Positions 11,799 through 23,731 of a DNA stretch of 64,000 bases are shown one piece after another (within the stretch, counting starts at the first letter, position 1; each line of letters begins with the position of its first letter). Both the position numbers and the translations under genes were made by a program. The stretch is taken from positions 153,687-217,686 of the forward strand of contig JAMAHW010000074.1 of the NCBI GenBank assembly GCA_023627715.1, read 5' to 3'. The stretch is from Periconia sp. R9002. Lineage: Eukaryota; Ascomycota; Dothideomycetes; Pleosporales; Periconiaceae. Below the pieces are notes generated by a model that saw nothing but the letters and a program-made list of their open reading frames with translations, did no database searches and was not told where the DNA came from.

Positions 11799-13269
11799 TC
11801 ACAATTTCCAGCCACGCTTCTTCGCCAGCCCTGTTTCTTGTCGTACTGCCAAATCCGCAATGATTTCTTCACTTCCACCGCCGACGACCTGTTTTCGCGA
11901 GTTAGAATGATCAGTACATAATTTTTTTTCTACAACCGTATAGTTGTAGGCAATTGGAAATGATGCATGTACATACCATCATCCTCAAATCACGACTCAT
12001 CTGCTCCACAACCGCCCCAGGCCCTCCTCCCCTCTGATATCCCGCCCCTCCAAAAATTTGCTGCGCCTCGCGGTTCGCCATCTCCAAGATGCGTCCACCG
12101 TGCACCTTTGCCAGCGCAATCTGGCCCGCGATGTCCGGGTCCTGCCACCCGAGCGGGGACTGCTGGATGTGGTACGCAATCTGCTCCAGCCACGCCCAGT
12201 GACTTTCGACGTACCGTCCAATCGTAGCGATCTTGTGTGCGATGATCTGGTTCGCGATGAGCGGTTTGCCAAATGTGACTCTCTGGCAGGCGTATTCGAA
12301 CGAGGAAGAGAGGCAGGTTCGCGCTTTGCGGTTGCAGCCAATCGACATGATGAAGCGCTCTTTGTTGAAATTCTTCATGATGATGGCGAAGCCTTGGTTT
12401 TCTCTCCCGAGGAGGTTCTCCACGGGGACGTGCACGTTGTCGAGCTCGACGAAGCTTGCGCCGCCGGCTTTCTGTCCGCTGTTGGCGATGCGACGGTGCG
12501 TGAAGCCTTTGCTGTCTGCTGCGACGACCAGGACCGATATCCCCGTCGCACCCGGTCCTCCTGTGCGCACGGCGGTCGTCATGTGCGTCGCCCACGGCAT
12601 ACCCGTGATCCATTTCTTGTAGCCGTTCACAATGTAGTGTTTCCCGTCTGTAGACTTGACGGCCGTGGTTTGAATGTTTGCGACGTCAGACTAGAGAAAG
12701 AAATGTTAGAATCTTCCCAACTCCGCTTTTCCACTTCTCAAAATTGATGATGGGAGAAGGAAGAAGCTTACACCACCACTCGGCTCCGTAATCCCCAAGC
12801 AAATACTCGTCTCCCACGAGAACAACCCAGGCAGAAACCTCCTCTTCTGCTCCTCGGTGCCATGCGCGACAATCGGAGGAACCCCAATCACCGACCCGCC
12901 CGTCAGCGCCTGCAGCACCCCGCCCTCCACGCGACTCGCCTCATCCGTCATAATCATCAAATGGAACATATCCAGCTCCGCGACCGCTACCCCGGCAGGA
13001 CCAGGCACATCTTTAGGTCGATACTCCGCAGGGACCTCCGCAAACGCGAAGCCCGCTCGCGCGTACTCAAGCCGCGCCTCTAAAGGCGCTTCCCCCGCGT
13101 CCTCCCATTCCAGCATGTGCGGTTTCACCTTCTCGTCGATGTAGGTGCGCAGCGTGTTGCGGAGGTGTTTATGCGACGCGTTGTAGTAGGGCGAGGCGAG
13201 CGAGCTGTACCACGAGGGCTCGGCCCAGGGTCCGAGGTTGCCAAAGGTTTCTTTCTTCGGGGATGCCAT
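11799..13269 (-). CDS. Acyl-CoA dehydrogenase family protein, three exons
   Basis: FAD-dependent alpha,beta-dehydrogenation of an acyl-CoA; substrate unknown. Model: complement(join(11799..11888,11977..12690,12773..13269)) with exon 1 covering 13269 down to 12772, 433 residues. The intron at 12771-12691 (donor GTAAGC) joins ITEPSGG to SDVANIQT. The intron at 11976-11889 (donor GTATGT) joins RDLRMM to VVGGGSEEII. The N-terminal helical domain begins MASPKKETFGNLGPW. The FAD/substrate-binding block ICLGITEPSGG-SDVANI, the KKWITG strand and the C-terminal helical domain with FGKPLI and IFGGAGYQRGG follow. The Glu pair in GGGSEEII occupies the place of the catalytic-base loop. No peroxisomal PTS1 is seen (end ..RGWKL; KL preceded by W is not consensus). 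Function as a beta-oxidation enzyme is inferred from family only. Confidence 0.9.
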
Positions 13270-14251
13270 TGCGAGTGCCTTCGTCTTCGGTTTTTCTCAG
13301 GGAGGGAGGAGGTGGAGCGGTGGGGATTGAGGCATGGTGGAGCACTGGGTTTATGTAGGAATGGGTGAAGGAAGGGTTGGTTGGTTGGTGGTGAGGTGCT
13401 GACGGCTGAAAAGATGCTTGGCTGGCTTGAGAGTTACCGCGGTTGGAGTGTTGATGTTGCGCGTGCGAGTAAGCGGTTTGGCGGGGAGACTATCATATGA
13501 TTGATATCTTGGAGAACTGCTTCCTGTTCATGCGCTTGATTTTGCGACTTGTTCAAACACAAATTCTCGTACAAATCAATTGATGCGACTTCAACAGAAT
13601 TGCTATTGTGGAAAGAGCAGTGCAAGAAACGAACTATTAGAGGACTACGGGGACTGATGCCATCGAGAGAACCCCGTTAATCACGATTGATCTCATGGCC
13701 AGTCTCCACCTTTGTCACAGATACAGTACAGTAGTCGTCTTTCCCCAGATTATTTGAACCAAGCTCGATGGGTCTGGAAACATCATCCGTGCGGCACGCT
13801 CCAGCTATCCACCTCACATACTTCTTCGCCCTCGTGGTTAGCATTGAAATCACAACCCTCAACCAACAATCAGACAGTCAAGACATAGCTCTATAGCCAC
13901 GACCAATTTCACTATACTACATTTATTTATTCTTATTTGCAATTCGTGTCTAACGTATGTAGGAAATCCGCCAAGGTGTGCATGATTCGACGCAAGTATA
14001 CATACATATGCAGATTCAGTCTAAAAGAGTTTTGTAGTTATTACAAAGTTGTGTGACATGAGAGAAAAAAATGAAAAGGTAGATGTCGTGAATGTGGTAA
14101 TAAATGGTATAAAAAGAAATTGATGGGGGCGATTTTTGTTCCTCCCCCCGTGATTAGAACGTCTGATGTCGACTCTTTTCATGTGGCTTCTAGCCTCCTT
14201 ATTGAGAGCGATTTCGTCTTTATTTTTCCTGCGTCTTCTTCTTTTTCCTCT
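13270..14251. other. Intergenic spacer, 982 nt
   Basis: Holds the promoter of the acyl-CoA dehydrogenase gene and the 3' flank of the surface-protein gene. Short frames (for example 13677-13862) lack family features or codon bias. Nothing else is supported. Confidence 0.5.
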
Positions 14252-15392
14252 TCACCAATGAATCCCCTTAACAGGCTTCCCCTCATCCCCCGGTAACTCG
14301 CTCCTCATCTGCTGATCCGGCAACTCGCCCAACGGCACAGGCGGTTGATGGTAATACTGCTCATGCGAGTGCGTCGACGCGGGATAACTGCGATTCTGCG
14401 ACGACGCTTCATGTATGGAAGTTTGCTCCAGGAGATACGGCTGCTTGCGATCCGCCACGTAGCCGTCCAGCTCGGCCGGGTTGTATGGGTTTTGGGGGTG
14501 CGGAGCGTCCTTCTTTTTCCGCCGTTGCGCGGAGAGCGCGAGCCATGCGCCGATACCGATGAGGGCTGCTGCGCCGAGGACGGCACCGATTGCGATCCCG
14601 GCTTTGGCGCCTGTGGATAGGCCCTGGCTGGTTTGTGAGGAGGTGATGGGTGGAGGTGCGGTTGCCGTAGCGGTAGCGCTTAAAGGGGGGGAAACGGGTG
14701 CGTTGGCGGCGGTCGTTGTTTGTGGTTCTCCTCCCGAGGGAGATGGTTGGGGGTTTCCAGAAGATGCTGGGGTGGTTCCAGGAGCTACGGAGGTGCCAGA
14801 TGCACTGCTTGATTTCGAGGTTTTGGAGGGTTGTGCGGTGCCGATGACGGTGGTTGGCGACGCGTCCATGAACTTCTTTGCTAATATCACGACCTGACCC
14901 TTGGGGTCATTACAGCAGTCGGTGGTGGTGTCACAGCACCATCGTTCACTCGTGCTCGTTCCGTCGCAAGGCGTCATGTCTTTGAATCCGGTGCCCTTTA
15001 ATACCCAGGTCAGCAACGCGTATGAATACTTGGTCAAGGTTTAATCGCCAACGCACCCCTTTCCCACACGTCGTCAAGCAGTTCCCGCTCTCCCACTGTT
15101 GTGATGTGCAGTACGATCTCCGGTATGTAATAGTCTTGTTTCCTGAGTCCATCTCTGATACATTCTGGCAGAGGCCATTGGGTAAGCACGTGTCGGCCGT
15201 GTCTCCTTCTGATCTCAATCCACCTGCGGGATTGGTGCGATTGAGTGCACAGCAGATGTTGGACAATGGGTCTGAAGGGTCAGTCGAGCATTCTCTCCAT
15301 TGAGGGTTGGTGGCTCCGGTTCCATCTGGCAGGTAGCATTTTGCGTTGACCAAACTCCCCGCGAGGAGGAGCGTGGCAACGACGGCCTTCAT
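14252..15392 (-). CDS. Cys-rich single-pass surface protein with Ser/Thr-rich stalk, two exons
   Basis: Predicted type I plasma-membrane protein with the layout of fungal wall-sensor-like proteins. Specific function is not known. Model: complement(join(14252..14995,15057..15392)), 359 residues. The 61-nt intron (15056-14996, donor GTGCGT) joins TTCGKG to GTGFKDMTPC. A signal peptide (MKAVVATLLLAGSLVNA) precedes a cysteine-rich ectodomain starting KCYLPDGTGA and containing ICCALN, SGNCLTTCGKG and WCCDTTTDCC. A stalk rich in S, T, P and A covers roughly residues 155-240. One transmembrane helix (AGIAIGAVLGAAALIGIGAW, about 244-266) is followed by a basic stop (RRKKK) and a proline/tyrosine-rich cytoplasmic tail. 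A role in wall-stress sensing is inference from architecture. Confidence 0.85.
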
Positions 15393-17841
15393 TATGGGGG
15401 CGTGGGAAAGATCGATTATGTGTATGTATCAATGAACGTGTTCGCGCGAAACCAGCTCTAGCGAATGGGTTGGAGTTGTCGTTTGAAGTTGAAAAGAACG
15501 GACAATGAATTAATCGGAAGCAAGCAAACGCAAGGTCGATCCAGAACGGGAGGAGAAATTGCAAGCCACTCCACTCCGGCAGTCACAAAAAGTTCGGGGG
15601 TGTGTGGGAAAAAGTAACTCGAACACACGGGGGACACCCCAGATATTCCAGATGGGAAAGGAGAAGGAAAACGGGGCGAGAATTCCAGAAAAAGCTGTTT
15701 CGGTCGTGTCTCATGGCTATCTCGCGCGAGAGGGGGTGAAGGATGAGAGCGATGCTTTAAAGTCGGACCACTTACCAAGGACGCCAGTTGGGCCTGGGAG
15801 AATCGCCCGCCGGCCCGCATAATTTCGCCATGTCCCTTTCGATACTAAACGCTGCGAGCGAGCAAGATTTCAATAGCCTTAGTGGAGCTGATGGGTGGCG
15901 ATTAAGATTGGGGGCCGAATATGTGGGAACACAAGGCTTTGCAAGGATTCCACGTTGTTGGTTTGAAATTTGATGTTGGCTGCTTGTTGGGCTGAACCGT
16001 CGTGTATTCTCATTGATTGGATTGTCGCCATCGGCAGTCTCAATGTCTGCGTCGGGATAATGTGCATAATTGTCCTTGCGCTGGGCGCCTGAGGTCCTAC
16101 GTGTCGGATGGGCACGTGGATGAATTTATTCAAAATCCCCTATAAGGATTCGATTTATTTGCTGTGAAAAAAAGAGGCTACCGAATCAACTTTTACATCG
16201 ATTATGGTTGCAACAAAGAAGACCAAGGAGGTGACTGGAGTAGGCATGTCCAGTGCGCAAACACATTAGCCAAGGCTAAAGCCATTGATCGTAAACATGG
16301 ATCGGCGAATCAATGCTACTACACAAGAGGCTACGCGCCCAGTCTTCGTATCTCAAATCTCTGGTCGCCAACCACTAAAACACCGCTGTACCAAATACCA
16401 ATTGTACCACCGTAAGCTTTAATATTAGGCCCCCAAGTAAACATAGAAAATGGTGGATATTTCATCGCCCGTCGTGGTCGTATAGCTGACTCATGGTGTC
16501 ATCGGAAAAAGTCCTTATCAATCTACACTCCAATGTTCCCCTTAACAGTAATTGGGTAACGGTATACCTGTAGTACCTAGCCTGCATCCAGAACTACTCA
16601 TCTAATAAATGCCGAGACGGTACAGCAACTGCAATGTACGATACAAACTCAACGAATAACCATGACATTTTCTCCCGCGCGTCTGACTCCATCAATATAT
16701 GTTGTAAATGAACTAAAACCGTATCTCACAGTCGACCCATTTCGATCCAAGTAAGCTTACCTGCTCTAAATATCAGTGTTTGCTTTAGGTATCACTATAC
16801 GAGGTACCTATTCAGCTCAAATACTTAACTAGGTAATATCTGATCCGCGCGCATATGCCCATATCCTTCTTCCAGTCGCCCGTCGAAAGACGTAGCTATT
16901 GATATCACGTGTAGTAATAAGACAACTTATGGCTTGGCATGTTCTAAGTAATAGTTGATTTAACTATACAATTTCACCCTCTATCTGAGTTCGGAGGGCT
17001 ACATAATAGCTCCCGAGGTCTACGTTAAAGGGAGAATTTAATAGGGATGATGAAATGGGCGTATGAAATTGAATTGGTTCCTCAACAGAGTATTGCTTTG
17101 CTGGGTAATGTATCGAGATGGGCGTATAGAGACTTCACAAAAAACAGTGATGACGGGTGTCAAGGAGCGAAGGGAGGAGGTGTATATGTCGGTTGAGGTT
17201 TGGTTGATTAGATGGTTGATTTATGCGTTTTGGGGCAGTTTTCTTGATTGCTATTGATGAGGTTTTGAGATGTCTGGGAGGGACAGGAAAGGGTAGGGAG
17301 AGTTGATATGCAGCGAGAATATATATGCTAGTATGAGTCTTACACTCTCGAGAGAAGTTGGTCCAAAAAAAAGTGAATCATTGGAAAACAAGAAATCCAA
17401 TTGGTCATGCGATAATATCATTTTCATTTTTGATATGTACCTGAAGAAGTGACACAAAAGAATATAAAACTATCATCGCAGAGTACTGTGCTAACTCGCG
17501 GTATCGACGCAGACAAACTTCACAGTAACGTCCTTGGCTTGACACTATCTACGCCATTTCAATATCGCCCCCCATCTAAAATCAAGACTCTTTCTAATAA
17601 TATCAACATCCCCCATAGCGGGGTCCTGATATGCCTACGTTGATTGGCAAATAGCAGCAAGGCTGAAACTTTCGAACGCCATCATGCGCAAGAACACGAG
17701 GGTTATTGTAGCTGCAATGGCTGCTTCAGAGCTTACTCCTGAACTTTAGGTAGAAATAGCACCTACATACCAAATCATCGTTCAACCCTTCACAGTTCCA
17801 GTGTGTGAATCTTTATTAGGAACAACTACTCACACCATAGG
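15393..17841. other. Gene-poor divergent spacer, 2.4 kb
   Basis: Separates the divergently transcribed surface-protein and DUF3176 genes. Frames of up to 120 codons exist near 15.5-16.4 kb but none shows a recognisable domain, a splice partner or a convincing start. The segment from about 16.4 to 17.8 kb is more AT-rich. I see no terminal repeat or RNA gene. Confidence 0.5.
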
Positions 17842-19920
17842 ATGGCGCACTATTCCAATTTATATCAAGATCGGCATGCTGGTAAGGGTTTCTGTCCAAT
17901 AGGATTGTTAAACCGTACTAAAGAGACTGCGCAAGGCTACCACGACGACGAGAACAACGATAACGCGTACACGGACGAAGCGCCAGATGATCATTATCAT
18001 CACAAAAACCTTTGGAAACCTACTGAGTGGCTACTAGAGCTGTTTGCGTGGATTGTTGGCGCAGGAGTTTTTGCTGGGATTGTTTACATTCTGATTCGTT
18101 TTGACAACACACCCGTGGAGGAATGGCCCATTAACATACAGATTAGCACACTGGTGGCACTCCTAGCGCAAGTGGGATCGGCCGCGTTGCTGTGAGTTGT
18201 GCCCCCGTTTGTCTTATAGATATAGCTGACGTATTATGCCTGTAGCTTTCCAACGGAAGCATGCATTGGCCAGCTCAAATGGACGTGGTTCAGGTCTTCG
18301 AAGAAAGCGATAGACATGCAGAAGTTTGACGAGGCTAGCCGAGGACCTATAGGCAGCTTAGTCCTGCTCTTCTCACTTTCCATCACTCCGTGAGTAGAGC
18401 TATATTTCCCATTTTGAAAATCAAATCCCTGACTGATTACGCGCAGACGTCTAGTGCACCTTGGGGCGTTATTAACCATCCTTATGCTTGTGTTCCCCAC
18501 GTTCTTCCAGCAGGCCGTCCAGACTCGACTCGAACCGCTTGAATATGTCTCAAATAGTACTTATATTTCCCGTCTGAGACAGTACTCTCGATTGCCCACT
18601 CCACCCTCATATGCAGACGAGTACATCTACCGTAACGAATTTACCGGTGCGTTTGCCCTTGGTGCCGATGTTTCATAAGCTAATACGACGTTAGGCAACA
18701 ATAATTATATGACGAATACGATCATCTCGAGCATGGTCGGAAATTCACAGAACTTGTCAAACGTGAACCCTCTTTGCCCGGTGGGAGCGTGTAGCTGGGA
18801 ACCATACACTACGATAGCAATGTGTTCCTCAACAGAAGATATTTCAAACAAAATAATGCAGCAGGGTGAATCTAAGTACATGGCACTTCCTGGGATCTCG
18901 ATAGACAACAACACAGGAATATTGCCAACAATGTGGCTGACTACAGTATTTGGGGCCGGAAACGGCTCATATGGATTCCGGGGCAAAGGAGCTGACATAA
19001 CATCTCCAGAACTCTCGCTAAAGAACCCAGATAGCAATGTCGATGATCTTGCGCACATTTACTTGGCCTATCAGGACCCATGCCTCATGAAAAACGAGTT
19101 GGATAGTAGTAAAGAATCGTGGAAGGCATTCAAGGGCACGGTGAAACTCTGCTTACAGACATTAAGAACGATACACAATTCTTCTACTCAAACTACCGTA
19201 GCAGGTTCGTATACGAATCTGACATGGACTCCAGTTTTCGGGGAAGGCAAATTCGCCAATAATTGGGGTAATCGTACGAATCTCAATTGGACTACACGCC
19301 TCAACGGCGAAGATTTCGCTATCGAACTCGCTACTTTAGAGATACTGGCAGGTCAAATTGCCATGTCTTTTAATTTTTCGGCTTCGTACTTTCCAGGAGG
19401 TGATAACTATCTTTACGGCTCTCTGTTCGCGTCGAATTTTGTCTCGGAAGTGCTGGGACCGGACCCGCTCAAGTGCCCCAATGGTACTGGATACGGGCTC
19501 CAGGCTTTCGATAAACGCTTAGTCAACATTGCTACTGGTGTAACCAATGCGTGAGTGTACCATAATCAACACCCTTGCTCGCTTTTCAGCCCAAAGTCTA
19601 ACTGTATGATTAGTTTTCGAACCGCAGACGGTAGTGAGCCAGTGCACGGAAAGTCCTTCAGGAACGTCTTAATTATCCGCGTGAAGCTTCCATTCGTTGC
19701 ACTACCAGGCGCGCTGTTTACGGGTATCACAATTTTTTTCCTGGCTACAGTGATCCGTACGGCGAAGGTGCCGGTGTGGAAGTCGTCACTACTTGCTGTG
19801 CTGTATACTATGCATGAGCCACAGAAGCTGGACACAAAAACCATGATGGAGAAGAAGGCCGAAGGAACGGAAATGAGTTTTGATTCAGCTGGTACTTGGC
19901 AACTCAAAGGCGTGAGGTAA
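17842..19920 (+). CDS. DUF3176 multi-pass membrane protein, five exons
   Basis: Fungal-specific membrane protein family of unknown function. Model: join(17842..18191,18246..18389,18447..18646,18695..19550,19614..19920), 618 residues. All four introns are 48-63 nt with GTGAGT or GTGCGT donors, and every junction keeps frame: SAAL-LFPTEACIGQL, LSIT-PRLVHLG, EFT-GNNNYMTN and VTNA-FRTADGSE. The N-terminus is hydrophilic. TM segments are near residues 62-86, 100-122 and 150-180, and a last one is near 550-575 (LPGALFTGITIFFLATVI). The large loop between them carries many Asn-X-Ser/Thr sites and cysteines, so it probably faces outside. The C-terminal motif with VPVWKSSLLAVL is typical of the family. 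No functional inference is made. Confidence 0.88.
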
Positions 19921-20596
19921 AGAAATACGGTTGTACTCGTTTGTATCAATGGTCTTGTTGCGTGATCTATTGATCAAACAATCGTGCAATAGCTCCTGTC
20001 GTTATTCTTACATATGCCCTCTTCTTAGGGGTTCTAAACTTGGACTTACCAACGTTACATTAATGGAGTTCAGACCAGTTACTCCGTCAACTCTTTGGTC
20101 GGGTAAGCTAGTCCCGTTCCCAATCCCACTGTCATAGTACTAGTTGACACCACATTAACATTCTAAAATCGCTAAACAGATTGATGGGCAGGGCAGTCTA
20201 CATACTATATAGCGCACGGGTGGAAGTGTGTGGTGTAAAGCGTTGATCAATCTCTCTTCCTATGAAATAGTTCTGGTTCACGTTCTCATAAATACGTACG
20301 TAGGTACTCACGCTATCTTACCATTCTTTTGTATTACTACACTTGCCTTAAACCGCTCTGTTTGTGGGAGGGAAATGGGAGGAGGAGAGGGGGCGTGGTG
20401 GCTCTATGCTGAACATGTGATTGAGTGATTGACCAAGAATGATGAGATTGATGGACGTTTCGAGACGTAAGAATGAACACTTGTGATGGGGATCAAGAAT
20501 AGATGTAGATGAGTTTTGGGGTTTGTTCGGTGGTGCTTGAGGGGTCGGTTGATTTATATACTTGAGGGGTATTTTTTCAGAAAATCACTTTTAGCG

Positions 20597-20649
<53 letters not shown>

Positions 20650-21132
20650 CTAAGAGGGAGGGATGGTGGACGAGAAGTTGATAAAACACAAGTACATAGT
20701 TGAAAACCAGGAACTCCGATGGCTCATGCGATGATATCATTTTAGAGAGGAGATTACGTTTCTTTGCATTGATATTGCTATCGACGATGGAAGTTTTTCG
20801 ATACATAGTATCAAGATTATGGACTACCAGTATGCGCGGGTATAAGAAGTATAGATGAAGGATATTTTTTGGTAAAGATTATTCATCGTCACTCGGGAAT
20901 TAGAAGAAGAGAAAAGGCCGTTAAATAAACATGACAATGCTACGCTCTCGCTCGCTCGATTTCCTCAATCAACGCTGTCAGAGAAACGAAGAAAAAAAAT
21001 TCTATCGCGTCGTGGCACTGATTCGTAAAAATTCGTTTCTACGCTTGATGCCGAAAAGAAAAAGGTGAAAGCCAGATTGCACAGCTCGTACGTCGGGAAA
21101 GAGCAAGAGCACAAGAGCAGATAGGAGAGGAT
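19921..21132. other. Convergent 3' spacer with long poly-T
   Basis: 1.2 kb between the ends of the DUF3176 gene and the 303-residue orphan. It contains an uninterrupted T run of about 45 nt at 20601-20645. Short ORFs here are not credible. No other element is seen. Confidence 0.6.
20600..20645. repeat. Poly-T homopolymer, about 46 nt
   Basis: Directly visible uninterrupted T run. It could be the A-tail of a retroposed sequence on the minus strand or an assembly artefact. Flanking target-site duplications are not obvious. Confidence 0.95.
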
Positions 21133-22044
21133 TTAAGAGCGTGCCTTTAGCAACGGATGCGGCGAAGGAGAGCGACCCCTCAAGGCAGGCGAGCTGGGAC
21201 GTAGCATGGGACTGGCAGCAGCGCTGAGAGCGTCCAGGCTGAGCTGGCTGATGGCGTCGAGGTTGGTCTGGACATCCTCCTCGGACAGGTCGAGCATGAG
21301 GCGAAGTTCGTCGGCCTTTAAGGCGTCGCCCATGCCGATGGCTAGCTGCTCTTTGCTGGGGCTGTTGGGGACGTCGTAGTAGAGCCAGTGGTAGCCTATA
21401 TCGGACAGCTGGTGGGGTTCAACAGCAGTGGTGATGCGGGCTATGCACTTGCGCACGTCCATGCCGAAGATGCCGGAGACGTGGGGCTCGCGGCCGATAG
21501 CGCCCAGGGAAGAGGACTGGCGGGCTATGGCGCGGGGGATGCGGGCGTTGTTCTCGATGGCGGACTCGCTGATGCGGGTCGAGGCGCCGGCGTCCTGCAG
21601 CCTTGCGCGCTTGAATGTAGCCTTGTGTAGCTCCGTGGTGCCCACGACCATGTAAAAGGTGTCTGTCTGCTTGCTCTTGACCAAGTTGTATATCCACTTC
21701 TGGGAGGCAGGGTCGTTGCAGACGAACTGGAATGCCTGGAGGGGCAGCTGGGACTCGCGCTGGATGATCTGCTCGGCCGTGACCCTCAGCAGGTTGGGCT
21801 GCCTGTATACCTTGCCCAAGTCGAACTTTGCGCCGTAGGCGGCCATGAAGCGGCCCTCTGCATCGACGGAAAAAAGGTCTTTGTAGCGGGCTTTGATGTG
21901 GGTGTCATTGAGGCTGTCGACGTCTTCGTGGGCTGCGTCGGAGTAGAAGCAGTCGCGCTCGGGGTGGAGGGGGTGAGACAGCAGCTGGCCGACTACCACG
22001 TCGTTTGCGGAGAGGGGCTTGGGGAGCAGACCATGGACGACCAT
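21133..22044 (-). CDS. Hypothetical protein, 303 residues, single exon
   Basis: I do not recognise the family with certainty. The frame is intact, GC-rich and starts MVVHGLLPKPLSANDVVVG. It looks like a compact alpha/beta domain over residues 1-230: a strand-like VVVGQLL and a helix RVTAEQIIQRESQLP. Then come a KWIYNLVKS helix leading to the hydrophobic strand TDTFYMVVGTTEL, and a late GYHWLYYDV strand. A charged helical segment (ADELRLMLDLSEEDVQTNL) and a disordered Ser/Pro/Arg tail (about 275-303) follow. No signal peptide or TM helix is present. The order of strands and helices superficially recalls membrane-acting cell-death domains of fungi, but I cannot support that by motif. The gene stands alone between long spacers. 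Confidence 0.7.
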   Translation of the reverse strand: MVVHGLLPKPLSANDVVVGQLLSHPLHPERDCFYSDAAHEDVDSLNDTHIKARYKDLFSVDAEGRFMAAYGAKFDLGKVYRQPNLLRVTAEQIIQRESQLPLQAFQFVCNDPASQKWIYNLVKSKQTDTFYMVVGTTELHKATFKRARLQDAGASTRISESAIENNARIPRAIARQSSSLGAIGREPHVSGIFGMDVRKCIARITTAVEPHQLSDIGYHWLYYDVPNSPSKEQLAIGMGDALKADELRLMLDLSEEDVQTNLDAISQLSLDALSAAASPMLRPSSPALRGRSPSPHPLLKARS

Positions 22045-23731
22045 GATGCTGTAGGGACTGGTGTAGTGGATGGATGGTCGAGGACTCGTTTTGCGAGAGG
22101 AGAGTGTAGATGTAGCTAGATGGGGAGTGGGGTTGGTGTAGGTCGGGTCAGCAATCTAGAGTACCAAGGAAGGCGTATTGGCTGAATATGTGACGGGCGC
22201 TGTGATGTGTGATGGGAGTCAAATGGAATCAAACCATCACATTGGGGGCTGGCACATGGACCGGATAGATACCAAGGTCGACAATAACTGAGTGAATTGA
22301 TCAGCTGGCAAGAGAAGACAAGAGAATATTCCTCCGTCTGTCGAATTGATGTCGAGTTAGTCTTTCGCGGAATCTTAGCCACCGCTTGATTCCTTCTGGC
22401 CTAGCGCCTCACGTTGCGCCCTCAACCCCAAAGATTGGACAGTAGACATTGGTTGTATTTGTAGATATCTGTGATGAACTCGATGGAAGAGAGGAAAAAG
22501 AAGAAGAAAGGGAAAACTGTCTTCACGGGGCTTTGTCAAACATGTACATGTATCTTGGGCATTCTGGAGTGGTGGAGGAAGGGATTGACCAATGGGGATT
22601 GATTAGTCATCTCATGATTAGTCATCAGGAGTGGACGTCACATCAACATTGAACTCACCTTTCGACATTGATGCTGTGTGCAATACAAAATTATCTGATT
22701 CCTTCTTCGTCCCCATCTCGCACTTCCGCCGTCTTACATATATACCGTTTAGATTCAGTCAGATTGGTAACGTGTGTCGAGTATACTCCGCTCCCTAGTC
22801 CGAAACACCATCCCTTGGCGACAGACTCCGTGCATGACACCGCAAATCTCAAAAGGGGTCAAGTCTACTACCGCTCCGCCCCCAGGTAGATGACGACCCT
22901 CGCGACCGTCGCACGCTACCGTTTCAACCACCCGTCAATCCTCAGATTCCTCCCTATTCTCCCCTCACTACCTCCACGAGAGGGGCTATGCGTCGTAATC
23001 CGATCTTCTAATAGTGTGGGCCTTTTGGCCTAACCGTCACAAGATCTGCAAATAGCTAATTCCTTCATCGTGGCTCATCATGTTCGCCTGGTTACGCTTC
23101 CAGGCATACAGATCGCGACAGAGGATTCGTGGAAGAAGATGGGTGAAGAGATACCATGCCGTCTGCTTCTTTCGCTTCGCTTTCCACACACAGTCAGTTT
23201 AATGTAAATCCCCCGGCCAAATCACAGCTATCGCTCCTACTTCTGTATTTGTGACGAAACCGTTTGAACCCCTGCTCCCGGCACCGCTTTCGGACATTAA
23301 ACATGCTCCATTCACTGCGAAGCCTCAAGGTCCGTCGCCTTGCTGTGCAATCTCCTGTAGCTGGCGAGATAGGCGCTAGGCTTCTATTCCTAGCACTATG
23401 CTCTCCTCCTAAGGCCTCCCGCCCTTCAGACTACCCTAGTGCCTTCATTATACATTGCAGATCGCCTACTTCCCGTCTGGAGGGTTCAACCGTCCTGCCA
23501 AATTATATCAGCAAATTGCGCTCCATTGTCTGCCCCCCCAAGAGCGCATGCCGGTCCTCTCTCTTCAACCTCATGACATTGAAGCTTTCCTAACATCTGT
23601 CCCTCCAGTCTTTATTTGGACCTCATAGTCTCGCCGGGGCGCCTGACCTCGCTGGACACACCCAACGCTGCTAACTGTCCTTTGCTTGTTCCCCCCACAC
23701 TCATTTTTTTTGTTCTCGTTTGTACGCTATC
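22045..23731. other. Divergent spacer, 1.7 kb
   Basis: Contains the promoters of the 303-residue orphan (leftward) and the GT25 gene (rightward). A pyrimidine-rich tract with C6 and T8 runs lies just before the GT25 start at about 23685-23720. The frames at 22668-22889 and 23264-23593 lack any protein-like features and are likely 5' UTR or promoter sequence. Confidence 0.5.

Noticed and set aside
16164..16415. 83-codon frame starting MKKRGYRINFYID
   Set aside because: Looks loosely protein-like but lies alone in a long spacer with no continuing exon or homologous motif that I know.
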